Source: Planctomycetota bacterium (GTDB lineage Bacteria; Planctomycetota; J058; JAJDCP01). Taken from it: DNA of 62,173 nucleotides. Under the pieces are notes generated by a model. It did not search any database and had not been told where the DNA came from. It saw nothing but the letters and a program-made list of their open reading frames with translations. The position numbers and the translations under genes were made by a program. Position 1 is the first letter of the stretch; every line of letters starts with the position of its first letter. Shown piece by piece: positions 1-8,991 of the stretch. The stretch is from positions 1 through 62,173 of the forward strand of contig JAJDCP010000088.1 of NCBI GenBank assembly GCA_029260765.1, in the 5' to 3' direction.

Positions 1-62
1 TATGGCTACAGCGGCTGCAAGCCGCGTCCGCAGCGGTTCCTCCCCCCTCCAACGGGACTGCC

Positions 63-908
63 TTACGGAGCGCGGCCAGCCAACGCGACGAAGCGGCCGC
101 GTGCATCGCGGCCCACACGGCCCTGCGCACAGACCGGATCATGAGTGAAGAACACCGAGCCTTCCCGTGCCAGCAGGTCTTCGAGCAGCGCGCGTTTCTC
201 ATCGATCAGGCGCTCGGGGAAGCGGTCGTAGCCCATCGTGATCGGCAGATGCATCCACGGGGCAGCCGGGATCAAATCGCTGGCATAGAGCAACGGCCCG
301 GCCGCCGTGGCGATCTCGGTCAGCAACAGACCTGGGGTATGCCCATCAGAGAGATGGAAGCGGAAACCCTCGCCGAGCGTTGCGCTGTGATCACTGTCGA
401 CCAATTCGAGCCGCCCGCTCTGCTCGAGCAACGGCTGCAGTTCCGGGATGAAGGAGGCGCGGTCACGCGGATGCGGCGCACAGGCGCGCTGCCAGGCCCG
501 CGCCCCGACCAGGAAACGGGCGCGAGGAAAGACCAGGCGCGGCGGCTCTCCCCAACTCGAGAGCAGGCCCCCGGCATGGTCGAAATGCAGGTGGGACAGC
601 ACGACCACGTCGATGTCTTCAGGGGCGACGCCGAGCTCAGCCAGATTCTGCAGCAGGACGTGTCCCGCTTGCACGACTCCATAGCGGGCGCGCAGCCGCG
701 GCTCGAAGAAGTCGCCCACACCGGTCTCGAACAACAGGCAACGGCCCGCCGGATCGCGCACAAGCAAGGCACGGCAGGCGAGCTCGATGCGGTTCTCTGC
801 ATCGGGCGGAGACCAACGCTGCCAGAGCGCCCGCGGCGCGTTCCCGTACATGGCGCCCCCGTCGAGTTTCTGGCTGTTGCCGAGTACGGCGTCGAGCTGG
901 AGTTGCAT
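63..908 (-). CDS. MBL-fold metallo-hydrolase
   Basis: This 281-residue protein is a metallo-beta-lactamase-fold hydrolase of the lactonase/glyoxalase-II-like type. The zinc motif is visible as SHLHFDHAGG (H106, H108, D110, H111), followed by a DGHTPG histidine, the YASD aspartate and a C-terminal FTHD histidine, so both metal sites look complete. I chose the ATG at 908 because AGGAGGT lies just upstream; the frame stays open further upstream but has no better start. There is no signal peptide, so it is probably cytoplasmic. It is transcribed divergently from the peptidase gene at 1066. The substrate cannot be told from sequence; quorum-signal lactones or other esters are both possible. Confidence 0.85.
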   Translation of the reverse strand: MQLQLDAVLGNSQKLDGGAMYGNAPRALWQRWSPPDAENRIELACRALLVRDPAGRCLLFETGVGDFFEPRLRARYGVVQAGHVLLQNLAELGVAPEDIDVVVLSHLHFDHAGGLLSSWGEPPRLVFPRARFLVGARAWQRACAPHPRDRASFIPELQPLLEQSGRLELVDSDHSATLGEGFRFHLSDGHTPGLLLTEIATAAGPLLYASDLIPAAPWMHLPITMGYDRFPERLIDEKRALLEDLLAREGSVFFTHDPVCAQGRVGRDARGRFVALAGRAP

Positions 909-1065
909 GCGACCTCCTGATGTCTTTTCTAGCATTCTATAGCCGCAGGCGCTCGCGCCCAGAATCGAGCCCAAAACCCTTGTGTTTGTCTCCCCAAACG
1001 CGCCCAGAGATTGAAACTTGGCGCGGCTTCCCCCAAGATAGGAGGCCCAGTTCCCCGGAGCGACT

Positions 1066-3102
1066 ATGCCTGAAGCCCCGCGCTGCGCCCAGCGGCCCCA
1101 CCGTCTCGAAGCGCACGGCCATGTCCGCGAAGATCCATTCTACTGGCTGCGTGAGCGCGAGAATCCCGAAGTGCGGGCGTATCTCGAAGCCGAGAACGCC
1201 TACACCGAGGCGGCCATGGCCCACACGGCCGAGCTGCGCGAGCGTCTGTTCGAAGAGATCAAGGGCCGCATCCAACAAACCGATATGTCCGTTCCCTACC
1301 GCAAACGCGGCTACCTCTACTACACCCGCTATGAAGACACCCGGCAGTATCCGATCCATTGCCGCAAGAAGGCCGAGACGGGCGCGCCCGAAGAGATTCT
1401 GCTCGACGTCAACCGGCTTGCTGAGGGACACAGCTACTGCGCCGTGGGTTGCCGCGCCGTCAGCCCCAACACCCGCCTGCTGGCCTGGGCTCAAGACAAC
1501 CTCGGCCGCCGCCAGTACACCATCCGTTTCAGCGACCTCGACACCGGCGCTGTGCTGCCAGAGACCGTCGAGAACGTGACCTCGAATCTGACCTGGGCGA
1601 ATGACAACCGCACGGTCTTCTACGCGCGCCAGGATCCCAACACGCTGCGCTCGTACCAGATCGTGCGTTATCGGCTGGGAAGCTCGGAGCCGGCGGCCCT
1701 GGTGTACGAAGAGAGCGACCCGGCCTTCAGCGTGTTTGTCTACCGCAGCCGCTCGGAGAAGTTCCTGATCATCGGCAGCACCTCGACCCTGAGTGGCGAG
1801 TTCCGCTTCCTGTCCGCGGATGCGCCGGAAGAAGAAGCGCGCCTGTTCAACCGCCGTGAGCCCCGCCATGAGCTGATGATCGACCACCTGGCTGGCCGTT
1901 TCACCATCCTCAGCAACGCCGGCGCGCGCAATTTCCGGCTCTGTACGGTCGCGGAGCAGGATACGGCTCGTTGCCACTGGCGCGAGCTGATTCCCCACCG
2001 TGAAGAGGTCCTGCTGGAAACCTTCGAGCTGTTCGACGACTTCCTGGTCGTGCACGAACGCGAGGACGGTCTGGCGCAGTTGTGTGTGCGTCCCAGGTCG
2101 AAGGGCGAGCCCTTCCGGATCGATTTCGGCGAGGCCGCCTACAGCGCGTGGATCAGCATCAACCCCGAGCCGGACAGCCCGCTGCTCCGCTATGGCTACA
2201 CCTCGATGACCACGCCCAGCTCGGTCTTCGATCTCGATATACGCAGCGGCGAGCGCACGCTCTTGAAGCAGGAGAAGGTGCTGGGAGACTTCGACGCCGC
2301 GCGCTACCACAGCGAACGTCTGCAGGCACGCGCCCCCGATGGCGAGCGGGTGCCGATCTCGTTGGTCTACCGCAAGGACCTGCGCCAGGCAGGTCCGCAG
2401 CCCCTGCTCCTGTACGGCTACGGAGCCTATGGCTCGAGCATCGACCCCGGGTTCAGCTCAGCCCGCTTGAGCTTGCTCGATCGCGGTTTTATCTACGCGA
2501 TCGCGCACGTGCGCGGAGGAGAAGAGCTCGGCCGTCGCTGGTATGAAGCGGGTAGACTGGAACACAAGGGCAACACGTTCAGCGATTTCATCGCCTGTAG
2601 CGAGCATCTGCAGGGGCTCGGCTATTGCGATCCCGCGCACACCTGCGCGTGGGGCGGCAGCGCTGGGGGACTGTTGATCGGCGCGGTGATCAACATGCGC
2701 CCCGAGCTGTTCGAACGGGCCATCGCCAGCGTGCCTTTCGTCGATGTGGTCACGACCATGCTCGACGACAGCATTCCCTTGACCACCAGTGAGTATGACG
2801 AGTGGGGAAATCCCGCTGAGGCAGAGGCCTATCGACGGCTCCTGGCCTATTCTCCCTACGACAACCTACGCCCCCAGAGCTACCCCGCCTTGCTGGTCAC
2901 CGCGGGCTTCCACGACTCGCAGGTGCAGTACTGGGAACCTGCCAAGTGGGTGGCGCGCCTGCGCGAGCTCAAGACCGACTCCCGCCCCCTGTTGTTGAAG
3001 ACCCAACTGGAAGCCGGGCACGCCGGCGTGTCGGGCCGCTACAAACGCTACCGCGAGCTGGCGTTCAAGTACGCTTTCCTGCTCGAACAGCTGAGGTCTT
3101 GA
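1066..3102 (+). CDS. ptrB: Oligopeptidase B-like prolyl oligopeptidase (S9A)
   Basis: This 678-residue protein has the normal length of oligopeptidase B, a cytoplasmic serine peptidase that cuts short peptides after basic residues. The N-terminal part carries the family's EDPFYWLRER-like opening and a beta-propeller region. The C-terminal alpha/beta-hydrolase domain has the nucleophile in WGGSAGG (S532), D617 in FHDSQ and H652 in EAGHAG, so the triad is intact. The segment after the nucleophile (FVDVVTTMLDDSIPLTTSEYDEWGNP, broken here for description) is characteristic of the OpB branch. No signal peptide is present. It stands alone upstream of the TraB-like gene. The basic-residue specificity is inferred from family resemblance. 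Confidence 0.9.
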   Translation: MPEAPRCAQRPHRLEAHGHVREDPFYWLRERENPEVRAYLEAENAYTEAAMAHTAELRERLFEEIKGRIQQTDMSVPYRKRGYLYYTRYEDTRQYPIHCRKKAETGAPEEILLDVNRLAEGHSYCAVGCRAVSPNTRLLAWAQDNLGRRQYTIRFSDLDTGAVLPETVENVTSNLTWANDNRTVFYARQDPNTLRSYQIVRYRLGSSEPAALVYEESDPAFSVFVYRSRSEKFLIIGSTSTLSGEFRFLSADAPEEEARLFNRREPRHELMIDHLAGRFTILSNAGARNFRLCTVAEQDTARCHWRELIPHREEVLLETFELFDDFLVVHEREDGLAQLCVRPRSKGEPFRIDFGEAAYSAWISINPEPDSPLLRYGYTSMTTPSSVFDLDIRSGERTLLKQEKVLGDFDAARYHSERLQARAPDGERVPISLVYRKDLRQAGPQPLLLYGYGAYGSSIDPGFSSARLSLLDRGFIYAIAHVRGGEELGRRWYEAGRLEHKGNTFSDFIACSEHLQGLGYCDPAHTCAWGGSAGGLLIGAVINMRPELFERAIASVPFVDVVTTMLDDSIPLTTSEYDEWGNPAEAEAYRRLLAYSPYDNLRPQSYPALLVTAGFHDSQVQYWEPAKWVARLRELKTDSRPLLLKTQLEAGHAGVSGRYKRYRELAFKYAFLLEQLRS

Positions 3103-3185
3103 AGTCCGCAACGGCAGCGGACACACTGGGACACACTCCAACCAAGCTGCTCTGGCGTTCGGCGCAGAGCATAGAGGCGCTGATC

Positions 3186-4094
3186 ATGCGACGCTTGTGG
3201 ATCATCTGTCTGCTCGGATTGCCCGTCTTCGCCCAACAGGACGAAGAACCGACCTCTGCCCCCTTCCTCTGGTGTATTGAGGGCGAAACACCCAGCTACC
3301 TGTTCGCCACCCTGGACGTGCCCGATGCACGCCTGCTCGCTTTGCCTGATTGCGTCGAGGCTGCCCTGGCAGAGTGCAGCGCCCTGTACGCAGAGCTGGC
3401 GTTGGACATCGATAGCCAGGTCGCGATGAGCGCGAAGCTCGTGATGCCCGACGAGGGCTCGCTCGAGGATGTGCTGTCCCGCGCGCAACTGTTGCGCGTT
3501 CATAAGATGGTCAACGAGATGGGCTTTCCCTTCGAGGGTTTCAAGACGCTGCGCGTCTGGGCGATGACCATGACGCTGCCTCAGCTTGATCAGGTGCGTC
3601 AGGCCTTGCAGGACAAAGATCGCACGCAGCCGCTGGATGTGCACGTGTACCACCGGGCGCTCGCTGCGAACAAGGAGGTGGGGGGACTCGAGACCATCGA
3701 GGAGCAGATCGCGATCTTCGATGCGACGCCCATGGCTGCCCAGGTGAAGATGCTGGAGCAGGCTCTGGAAGACCTGAACGCGGGCAAAGGCCCGCGCGCG
3801 GAGTTGATGGCTCGCTACCTCGCCGGCGACCTGGTGAGACTGGCTGCGCTCGCCGGCTCGGAATCCGAAGATCCTGAGCTGGTGGCCGCTCGCGAGCAGC
3901 TAATGCGGCGCCGCAATGAGCTGTTGGCCGAGCGCATCGCCGGCAGGCTGCAACAGGCACCCGCTCGCTGCCACTTCTTTGCTCTCGGCTACCAGCACTT
4001 CGCGGGGGAGACGGGTCTGTTGGCGCTCTTGCGCTCCGCGGGACTGACGATCAGCCGCGTACAGCCGACGCCGCAGGAGACTGCGCCCGAGTGA
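3186..4094 (+). CDS. TraB/GumN family exported protein
   Basis: The 302-residue product begins with a signal peptide (RRLWIICLLGLPVFAQ, likely cut after FAQ). It continues with features of the TraB/GumN (ChaN-like, haem-binding/erythromycin-esterase-related) superfamily: an opening WCIEGETPSYLFATLDVPD strand region and a C-terminal FFALGYQHFAGETGLLALL motif matching the family's G-H-x-G-x-x-G-L-L end. The function of bacterial TraB/GumN proteins is not settled; proteolytic or metal-dependent roles have been proposed. The ATG at 3186 is chosen because it starts the signal peptide and is preceded by a purine-rich AGAGGCG. The gene ends convergently against the HAD gene. Confidence 0.75.
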   Translation: MRRLWIICLLGLPVFAQQDEEPTSAPFLWCIEGETPSYLFATLDVPDARLLALPDCVEAALAECSALYAELALDIDSQVAMSAKLVMPDEGSLEDVLSRAQLLRVHKMVNEMGFPFEGFKTLRVWAMTMTLPQLDQVRQALQDKDRTQPLDVHVYHRALAANKEVGGLETIEEQIAIFDATPMAAQVKMLEQALEDLNAGKGPRAELMARYLAGDLVRLAALAGSESEDPELVAAREQLMRRRNELLAERIAGRLQQAPARCHFFALGYQHFAGETGLLALLRSAGLTISRVQPTPQETAPE

Positions 4095-4116
4095 GCTCCG
4101 CTGCACGCCAGCTCAC
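4091..4116. terminator. Shared hairpin between convergent genes
   Basis: The perfect 7-bp arms GTGAGCT and AGCTCAC are separated by 12 bases. The arms contain the stop codons of both convergent genes (TGA at 4092-4094; TGA on the other strand at 4113-4115). There is no T-tract, so classical intrinsic termination is not certain. Confidence 0.4.
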
Positions 4117-4772
4117 AGGAGCTTCAAAAGCGCCTCGGTGTCACGCAGGTCGTCGAGCAACAGATCGGGCTCATGAGCGGCCAGCTCTGCCCGGCGGTAG
4201 CGGAAGCCCGTAGCGACCGCGACCGCCACCGCACCGTGTGCGCGCGCAACCGCGATGTCCGCAGGCGTGTCACCGATCACCACCACAGGGGCGTCGGCGG
4301 GCAACGCGCTGCGCCGCACCGCTACGGGCAAGAGATCCTCACGGCGTTCGGCATCGTCGCCGTAGGCCCCGCAAACGAAGGCGTCGGCCAGGCCGTAACG
4401 CTCGAGTTTGACGCGTGCGCCGTCCGCTGTGTTGCCCGTCAGCAATGCCCGAGTGACCGGTAGCTGCTGCAGACACTCGAGCAGCTCACGCACTCCCGGG
4501 AGGACGCAGCCCCCTTGCCAGGTGGGCGCCAGCCGGCGCAGGCAGTCGGCGTAGGCAGATCCCACGCGGCTGAGCTCGGCCGGGGTGGCGCGCTGCCCAT
4601 GGCTGCTGAAGACCTGGCGGAAAATGGCGTGGTCGGTCATGCCGTCGAGGAACATCCCCGCCAGCACGCCTTGCCAGCCATAGAGTCGCTCAAACGCCTG
4701 TTCGAGAGCCGCCCGTCCCATGCCCGCACTGCGTATCAAGGTCCCGTCGATATCGAACAGCCAGAGGCTCAT
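4113..4772 (-). CDS. HAD-superfamily hydrolase (phosphoglycolate phosphatase-like)
   Basis: This 219-residue protein is a HAD phosphatase with a cap of the Gph/PhnX type. Motif I is FDIDGTL (nucleophile D7, acid D9), motif II is in the LLTGNTADG stretch, and motif III/IV is VVIGDTPADI, so all catalytic positions are present. The ATG overlaps the stop of the transglutaminase gene by four bases (ATGA), making it the last gene of the moxR-DUF58-transglutaminase operon. Phosphoglycolate is the usual guess for this subgroup, but the substrate is not decided by the sequence. Confidence 0.85.
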   Translation of the reverse strand: MSLWLFDIDGTLIRSAGMGRAALEQAFERLYGWQGVLAGMFLDGMTDHAIFRQVFSSHGQRATPAELSRVGSAYADCLRRLAPTWQGGCVLPGVRELLECLQQLPVTRALLTGNTADGARVKLERYGLADAFVCGAYGDDAERREDLLPVAVRRSALPADAPVVVIGDTPADIAVARAHGAVAVAVATGFRYRRAELAAHEPDLLLDDLRDTEALLKLL

Positions 4773-6682
4773 GGCGAGGCCTCCACCGAGGTGCTTTGTT
4801 GCAGCTGGGAGACGCAGGCCTCGAAGCGCGCGCTCAGCGCCGTTTCATCTCCGATTCCTCCGTAGCGCAGAGCTGCATAGGCCCTGAGCAACCTACTGGC
4901 CTGGCTCAGCACAGGTCTCTTTTCCGCCTCGAGACGCAGCGAGAAGCTCTCGAGAGACTCATTCGCGGCCCGGCTCCAGCTGCATCCTGCCAGAGCTGCC
5001 TCGAGCTGTTGCAGGCAGGCCAGAGGGGAGGCGAACCCCAAGCGTCCCCCCTGGGCCCGGAAAACTGCGCGCCGCCGGCGCTCGCGCCACCAGCGCAGTC
5101 CCATCCAGAAGGCGGCCAACACGGCCACCGAGGCGAGCAGAGCGTAAGGACTCTGCGAGAGCAGCCAGTCCCAGGCCCCAGCGACGGCGAGGCTGACCGC
5201 ATGAGCCAGCGAGCCCAGGAACCCCGATGAGCTGGGCATATGGCTCGCCATCCCCTCCGTCGGAGTCGCATCGAAGCGCTGCCAACCTTCCCCCGGCAAC
5301 CAGGCTTCGACCCAGGCGTGGGCGTTGCGCTCGCGTACGACCCAGGTTTCGGTCAAGGCATTGCGTTCTGTAACCCGGTAGCCGCCGGCCACCCGGGTGG
5401 GGATGTTCCGACTGCGGGCGAGCAGCGCCAACGCCGCAGCGAAGTACTCGCAGTGTCCTTGCGGATGGTGCAGCAGAAAGTCGGCCACCGGATCGATGCC
5501 GGGGCTGCGTTCGAAAGACAGGCTGTAGCCGTACTCTGCGCTCAACTTCCGCTCGAGCGCTTCGATCACAGCGCGCGGAGCGGCGTCGGGACTCCAGGCG
5601 AAGGCCAGCGAGTCACACAACGGGCGCAGCGTTGCTGGAATCTGCAGGTCCGAAGAATCCGGTGGGATCAGCGGCAACACCCGCGGGCCACGGCGGAAAC
5701 GCACCCACTCCGCCGCCTGCCGCCGCGCCCCGATCATGATCCCCAAACGGTCGACCTCTACCGCGGCTGGCTGGGCCTGCACCTGGCCTGCGTCCAGAGG
5801 CAGAAAGAAGCGCTCACCACGCTCGCCCACGGTGCGCAGCTCACTGATCGGCGCGCCGTCGTCCGGATCGAGGGGCTCGGCAAGTTGCATCTTCTGCCGG
5901 CCCTTGCGCGTGTCCAGCCAGTGCCCATCGCGGTAGCGGTCGTAGGCCACACCGCGCAGATAATCACTCGGGGCCCCCCGCAGCTCGAGCACCATCTCGT
6001 CGGACTGCAGCATGCCCTGCAGCGCACCGAGCTGTATGAGCCCGCCCTGAAAACCGGTCTGGCTCATCTGGCCGACCAACCAGCGTTCTTCGACCCATTC
6101 CGCGAGTGGGGGAAGTGTGTAGATCAGCGCCACTCCGACGGCCAGGCTCAGCCCCAACACCGCACCCACTGCCCAGCGAGCGCGGCTACGAAGTTGCTTC
6201 CAGGGAATATGGACAGGATCTTCGAGGCGCAGCACCGTGATCTGGACCAGCGCAAAGACCCCCAGCCCGATCAGATAGCTGCTGCCGAACGCCGAGCGGC
6301 CCAGACCCAACAGGCTGGCGCAGGAGATCGCGGCGGTTCCCCGAACTCCCAGCCAGGGATCGCGCATGATGGTTCGGGGCAGGGCCACCAGCATGCCTCC
6401 CAGCGCCAGACCGATCGCCGAGCTGCGCAGGGTGAGCGGCCCACCAACAGGCAGCGCGAGCGCGACGAAGGCTGCCAGCAAGCCCCCGGCCAGTCCGATG
6501 CTCAACTGGCCTGTGGCACCAAGCCGCAGGCGGCGCCCGAACAAGAATGCCAGCAGCGCCGCCCCCGCCAGCGGCCCGGCGAAGATCCACAGCTCCGTGC
6601 GCAGCCCGAAGATGACCGCCAGCACCAGCTGGGCCCATGCACAGCCGTCCCTGCCTGCCTTTGCGCTGCTCTCTGGCTTCAT
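4769..6682 (-). CDS. TgpA-like membrane transglutaminase (DUF3488)
   Basis: This 637-residue membrane protein has about six hydrophobic segments in residues 10-195, a large extracytoplasmic region, a further membrane segment near residue 530 and a cytoplasmic C-terminal tail. The transglutaminase-like catalytic triad is intact: C411 in GHCEYFAAALALL, H455 in NAHAWVEAW and D471 in RFDATP. Proteins of this build (TgpA in Pseudomonas) are essential or envelope-linked, and are typically encoded with a DUF58 protein and a MoxR ATPase exactly as here. The start overlaps the DUF58 stop by four bases. An envelope-assembly or protein-crosslinking role is inferred from this conserved context. Confidence 0.9.
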   Translation of the reverse strand: MKPESSAKAGRDGCAWAQLVLAVIFGLRTELWIFAGPLAGAALLAFLFGRRLRLGATGQLSIGLAGGLLAAFVALALPVGGPLTLRSSAIGLALGGMLVALPRTIMRDPWLGVRGTAAISCASLLGLGRSAFGSSYLIGLGVFALVQITVLRLEDPVHIPWKQLRSRARWAVGAVLGLSLAVGVALIYTLPPLAEWVEERWLVGQMSQTGFQGGLIQLGALQGMLQSDEMVLELRGAPSDYLRGVAYDRYRDGHWLDTRKGRQKMQLAEPLDPDDGAPISELRTVGERGERFFLPLDAGQVQAQPAAVEVDRLGIMIGARRQAAEWVRFRRGPRVLPLIPPDSSDLQIPATLRPLCDSLAFAWSPDAAPRAVIEALERKLSAEYGYSLSFERSPGIDPVADFLLHHPQGHCEYFAAALALLARSRNIPTRVAGGYRVTERNALTETWVVRERNAHAWVEAWLPGEGWQRFDATPTEGMASHMPSSSGFLGSLAHAVSLAVAGAWDWLLSQSPYALLASVAVLAAFWMGLRWWRERRRRAVFRAQGGRLGFASPLACLQQLEAALAGCSWSRAANESLESFSLRLEAEKRPVLSQASRLLRAYAALRYGGIGDETALSARFEACVSQLQQSTSVEASP

Positions 6683-7947
6683 AGCAGCAGCTCCCGGCCC
6701 TGTTCGATGGCCTGCAGCTCAACATCGAGCACCTCGGGATCTCCCGCGCTAACGTCCGCGACCATCAGGACTTTGCAGCCGATGCCCTGGTTGGCCACCC
6801 GTTCCCGTAGCAGCCGGCGTGCGGTGTCCCAGGTCTGCACCACCATCACCACACACGACAGCTGGCGGAGATGCGGAGCCAACACGTTGACCAGGCGCTC
6901 GGGATCGAGCGCCGGGCCGGCTTCCACACAGGCCAGCAGCTCGAGGGCCTGTTCGAGAAAGCCGAGGCTGCGGCCCAGGGTGAGTTGATGCACCTCCTCA
7001 CCGACCACGAGGATGTCGATCAAGGCTTCACCGCGGCTCAGATGCGCGACCAGCCCCGCGGCCAGAGAGATCACCGCTTCGAGTTGGCGCTCGCTGCCGG
7101 CTGTCTTGTCTACGTCGACGACCACCCCGATGCGGGTGAAGTACTCCTGGCGGTACTCGCGCACCACAGGCTGGCCGGTCCGGGCCCAGGAGCGCGCGTG
7201 CAGATCGCGCACCGGGTCGCCACGGCGGTAAGGGCGCACGCCGATGAACTCCAGCGACTCGCCTGTCCTCGAAGCCAGGGCCACGCCTCCCGGCTGGTAG
7301 CGTTGCACGGTCGGGGTGCGCAGACGCTCCACAGGGGCAACGCGGGGCACGACCAGGAAGCGGATTCCCTGCGTGCTCACCCCGGGTCCGACGGCAAATC
7401 CGAGCGGGACCAACGCCTTGAGCACAAAGGGATCGAGGTGATGCTCGCCCCGTTGAATGAACTTCATCGGGATGTCGACCCGGGTCTCTCGGCCGGCCGG
7501 CAGCTCGCGAACCCCGGGAAGAGGACCCTGGTAGCTGCCGTCCCAGGGCAACAGCGGACCGCTGATGCGCAGGCATTGATGGTCGCGTTTGCTGCCGTTG
7601 TGGATCACCAGGGTGAAGTGGACCAGCTCGCCGACGGTGATGTTCGCCGGCAGCTCCAGGCGCACCCGCACCTCGCGCAGCCGGAACATCTGCCGCACCA
7701 TCAGGGACCCGAGCAGCAGGCTGAAGCTCAGCGACCAGAGCGCGAAGACCTGGCTGCTGCGCATCGTGATCGACCCCTCTACGCCCGCGAGCAGGCACAG
7801 GATCACCAGCGCCATCCCCTCGATGGACAACGCCCGGTACAGCGCGACCGCCGGGCCGACCAGCCGCATCAGCGGACGCTTGCGCAGGCGGTCGCGGCCG
7901 GCCTTGGTCGACGGGATCAGCATGTGGTTCAGGCGCTGGAAGTTCAC
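6679..7947 (-). CDS. DUF58 domain protein
   Basis: This 422-residue protein has two hydrophobic stretches near residues 33-80, then the DUF58 domain with its signature RPYRRGDPVRDLHARSWART and a following LVVREY-type segment. DUF58 proteins are von Willebrand A-related partners of MoxR ATPases. The gene overlaps moxR upstream and the transglutaminase gene downstream by four bases each, showing translational coupling. It probably sits at the membrane and takes part in MoxR-dependent assembly or activation of an envelope complex. The residues seen identify the family but not the client. Confidence 0.9.
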   Translation of the reverse strand: MNFQRLNHMLIPSTKAGRDRLRKRPLMRLVGPAVALYRALSIEGMALVILCLLAGVEGSITMRSSQVFALWSLSFSLLLGSLMVRQMFRLREVRVRLELPANITVGELVHFTLVIHNGSKRDHQCLRISGPLLPWDGSYQGPLPGVRELPAGRETRVDIPMKFIQRGEHHLDPFVLKALVPLGFAVGPGVSTQGIRFLVVPRVAPVERLRTPTVQRYQPGGVALASRTGESLEFIGVRPYRRGDPVRDLHARSWARTGQPVVREYRQEYFTRIGVVVDVDKTAGSERQLEAVISLAAGLVAHLSRGEALIDILVVGEEVHQLTLGRSLGFLEQALELLACVEAGPALDPERLVNVLAPHLRQLSCVVMVVQTWDTARRLLRERVANQGIGCKVLMVADVSAGDPEVLDVELQAIEQGRELLL

Positions 7948-8894
7948 GTCGGCACCGCCACCTGTTCGAGCAACCCGTCCAGGATCTGAGCACAGCTGCG
8001 TCCGCTGTAGCGGGCTTTCGGAGTCAGTTGCAGCCGGTGCTCGAGCACCGACAAGGCCAACGCCTGAGCGTCATCGGGGCTGACCCAGTCGCGTCCGCGC
8101 AGCAGGGCACGCGCCTGGCTGGCGCGGAAAAACGCCAACGCCCCGCGCGGACTGACGCCCAGCTCCAGATCGGGATGCTCACGGGTGGCGCGCACCAGCT
8201 GCAGCAAGTAGAGGCCGACGTCCCGCTCGACTTTGACCTCGCGTACCTCACGCTGGATCGCGAGCAGCTCTTCCTTGCTGAGCACCGCATCGGCGTCCTC
8301 CAGCGGGTCGGACAGACGCCGCGCGAACAGGATCTCGAGCTCGTCCTCTTCGGGGGGGTAGCCCAGCTCCATGCGCAGCGTGAAACGGTCGAGCTGGGCT
8401 TCGGGAAGCGGGTAGGTGCCCTGATAGTCGACCGGGTTCTGCGTGGCCACGACGAAGAAGGGCTGCGCGAGCGGGCGGGTCTCACCGTCGATGGTCACCT
8501 GGCCCTCATTCATCGCCTCGAGCAAGGCTGACTGGGTGCGGGGCGAGGCGCGGTTGATCTCGTCAGCCAGGACCAGATGGGCGAAGATCGGGCCCGCCTG
8601 AAAGCTGAAGCTACCGTCGCGTGGGTCGAGCACATTGCTGCCAAGGATGTCCGTGGGCAACAGGTCAGGAGTGAACTGCAGCCGAGTGAAGTCGAGGCTG
8701 ACGGTGCGGGCCAGTGCCTTGGCCAGCGTGGTCTTTCCCACTCCCGGCACATCCTCGACCAACACATGCCCGCCACTGAGCAGTCCGACCAGCAAGAGCT
8801 CGATAGCATCAGCCTTGCCGCGGATCACGCCGCCAAGGCCGGCGCGGACGCGTTGGAGCTTCTGCTCGGTGTCGGAGGGGGGGGCACCAGACAT
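7944..8894 (-). CDS. MoxR-family AAA+ ATPase
   Basis: This 316-residue AAA+ ATPase has Walker A DVPGVGKTTLA, Walker B VLADEINRASPRTQ, the sensor-1 FFVVATQNP and the LPEAQLDRF arginine-finger region, all canonical for MoxR. It is the first gene of a four-gene leftward operon (moxR, DUF58, TgpA-like, HAD). AGGAG lies eight bases before the ATG. MoxR ATPases act as chaperones that mature or activate partner complexes; the linked DUF58/transglutaminase pair is the likely client. The 97-bp space to the divergent panE-like gene should contain both promoters. Confidence 0.93.
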   Translation of the reverse strand: MSGAPPSDTEQKLQRVRAGLGGVIRGKADAIELLLVGLLSGGHVLVEDVPGVGKTTLAKALARTVSLDFTRLQFTPDLLPTDILGSNVLDPRDGSFSFQAGPIFAHLVLADEINRASPRTQSALLEAMNEGQVTIDGETRPLAQPFFVVATQNPVDYQGTYPLPEAQLDRFTLRMELGYPPEEDELEILFARRLSDPLEDADAVLSKEELLAIQREVREVKVERDVGLYLLQLVRATREHPDLELGVSPRGALAFFRASQARALLRGRDWVSPDDAQALALSVLEHRLQLTPKARYSGRSCAQILDGLLEQVAVPT

Positions 8895-8991
8895 GGGCTA
8901 CTCCTGTGAAGCTGTTGCTGCGGACCGGCTGAGCGTGCATTCTAGCAGACGGGCCAGCAATGCACCCGTCGACCTGGAACCGGAGTACGCG

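Noticed and set aside
5240..6988. A long plus-strand open frame (about 580 codons) opposite the transglutaminase gene
   Set aside because: It is antisense to a well-supported gene, rich in Arg/Gln/His/Pro as expected for a high-G+C shadow frame, with no motif or ribosome site.
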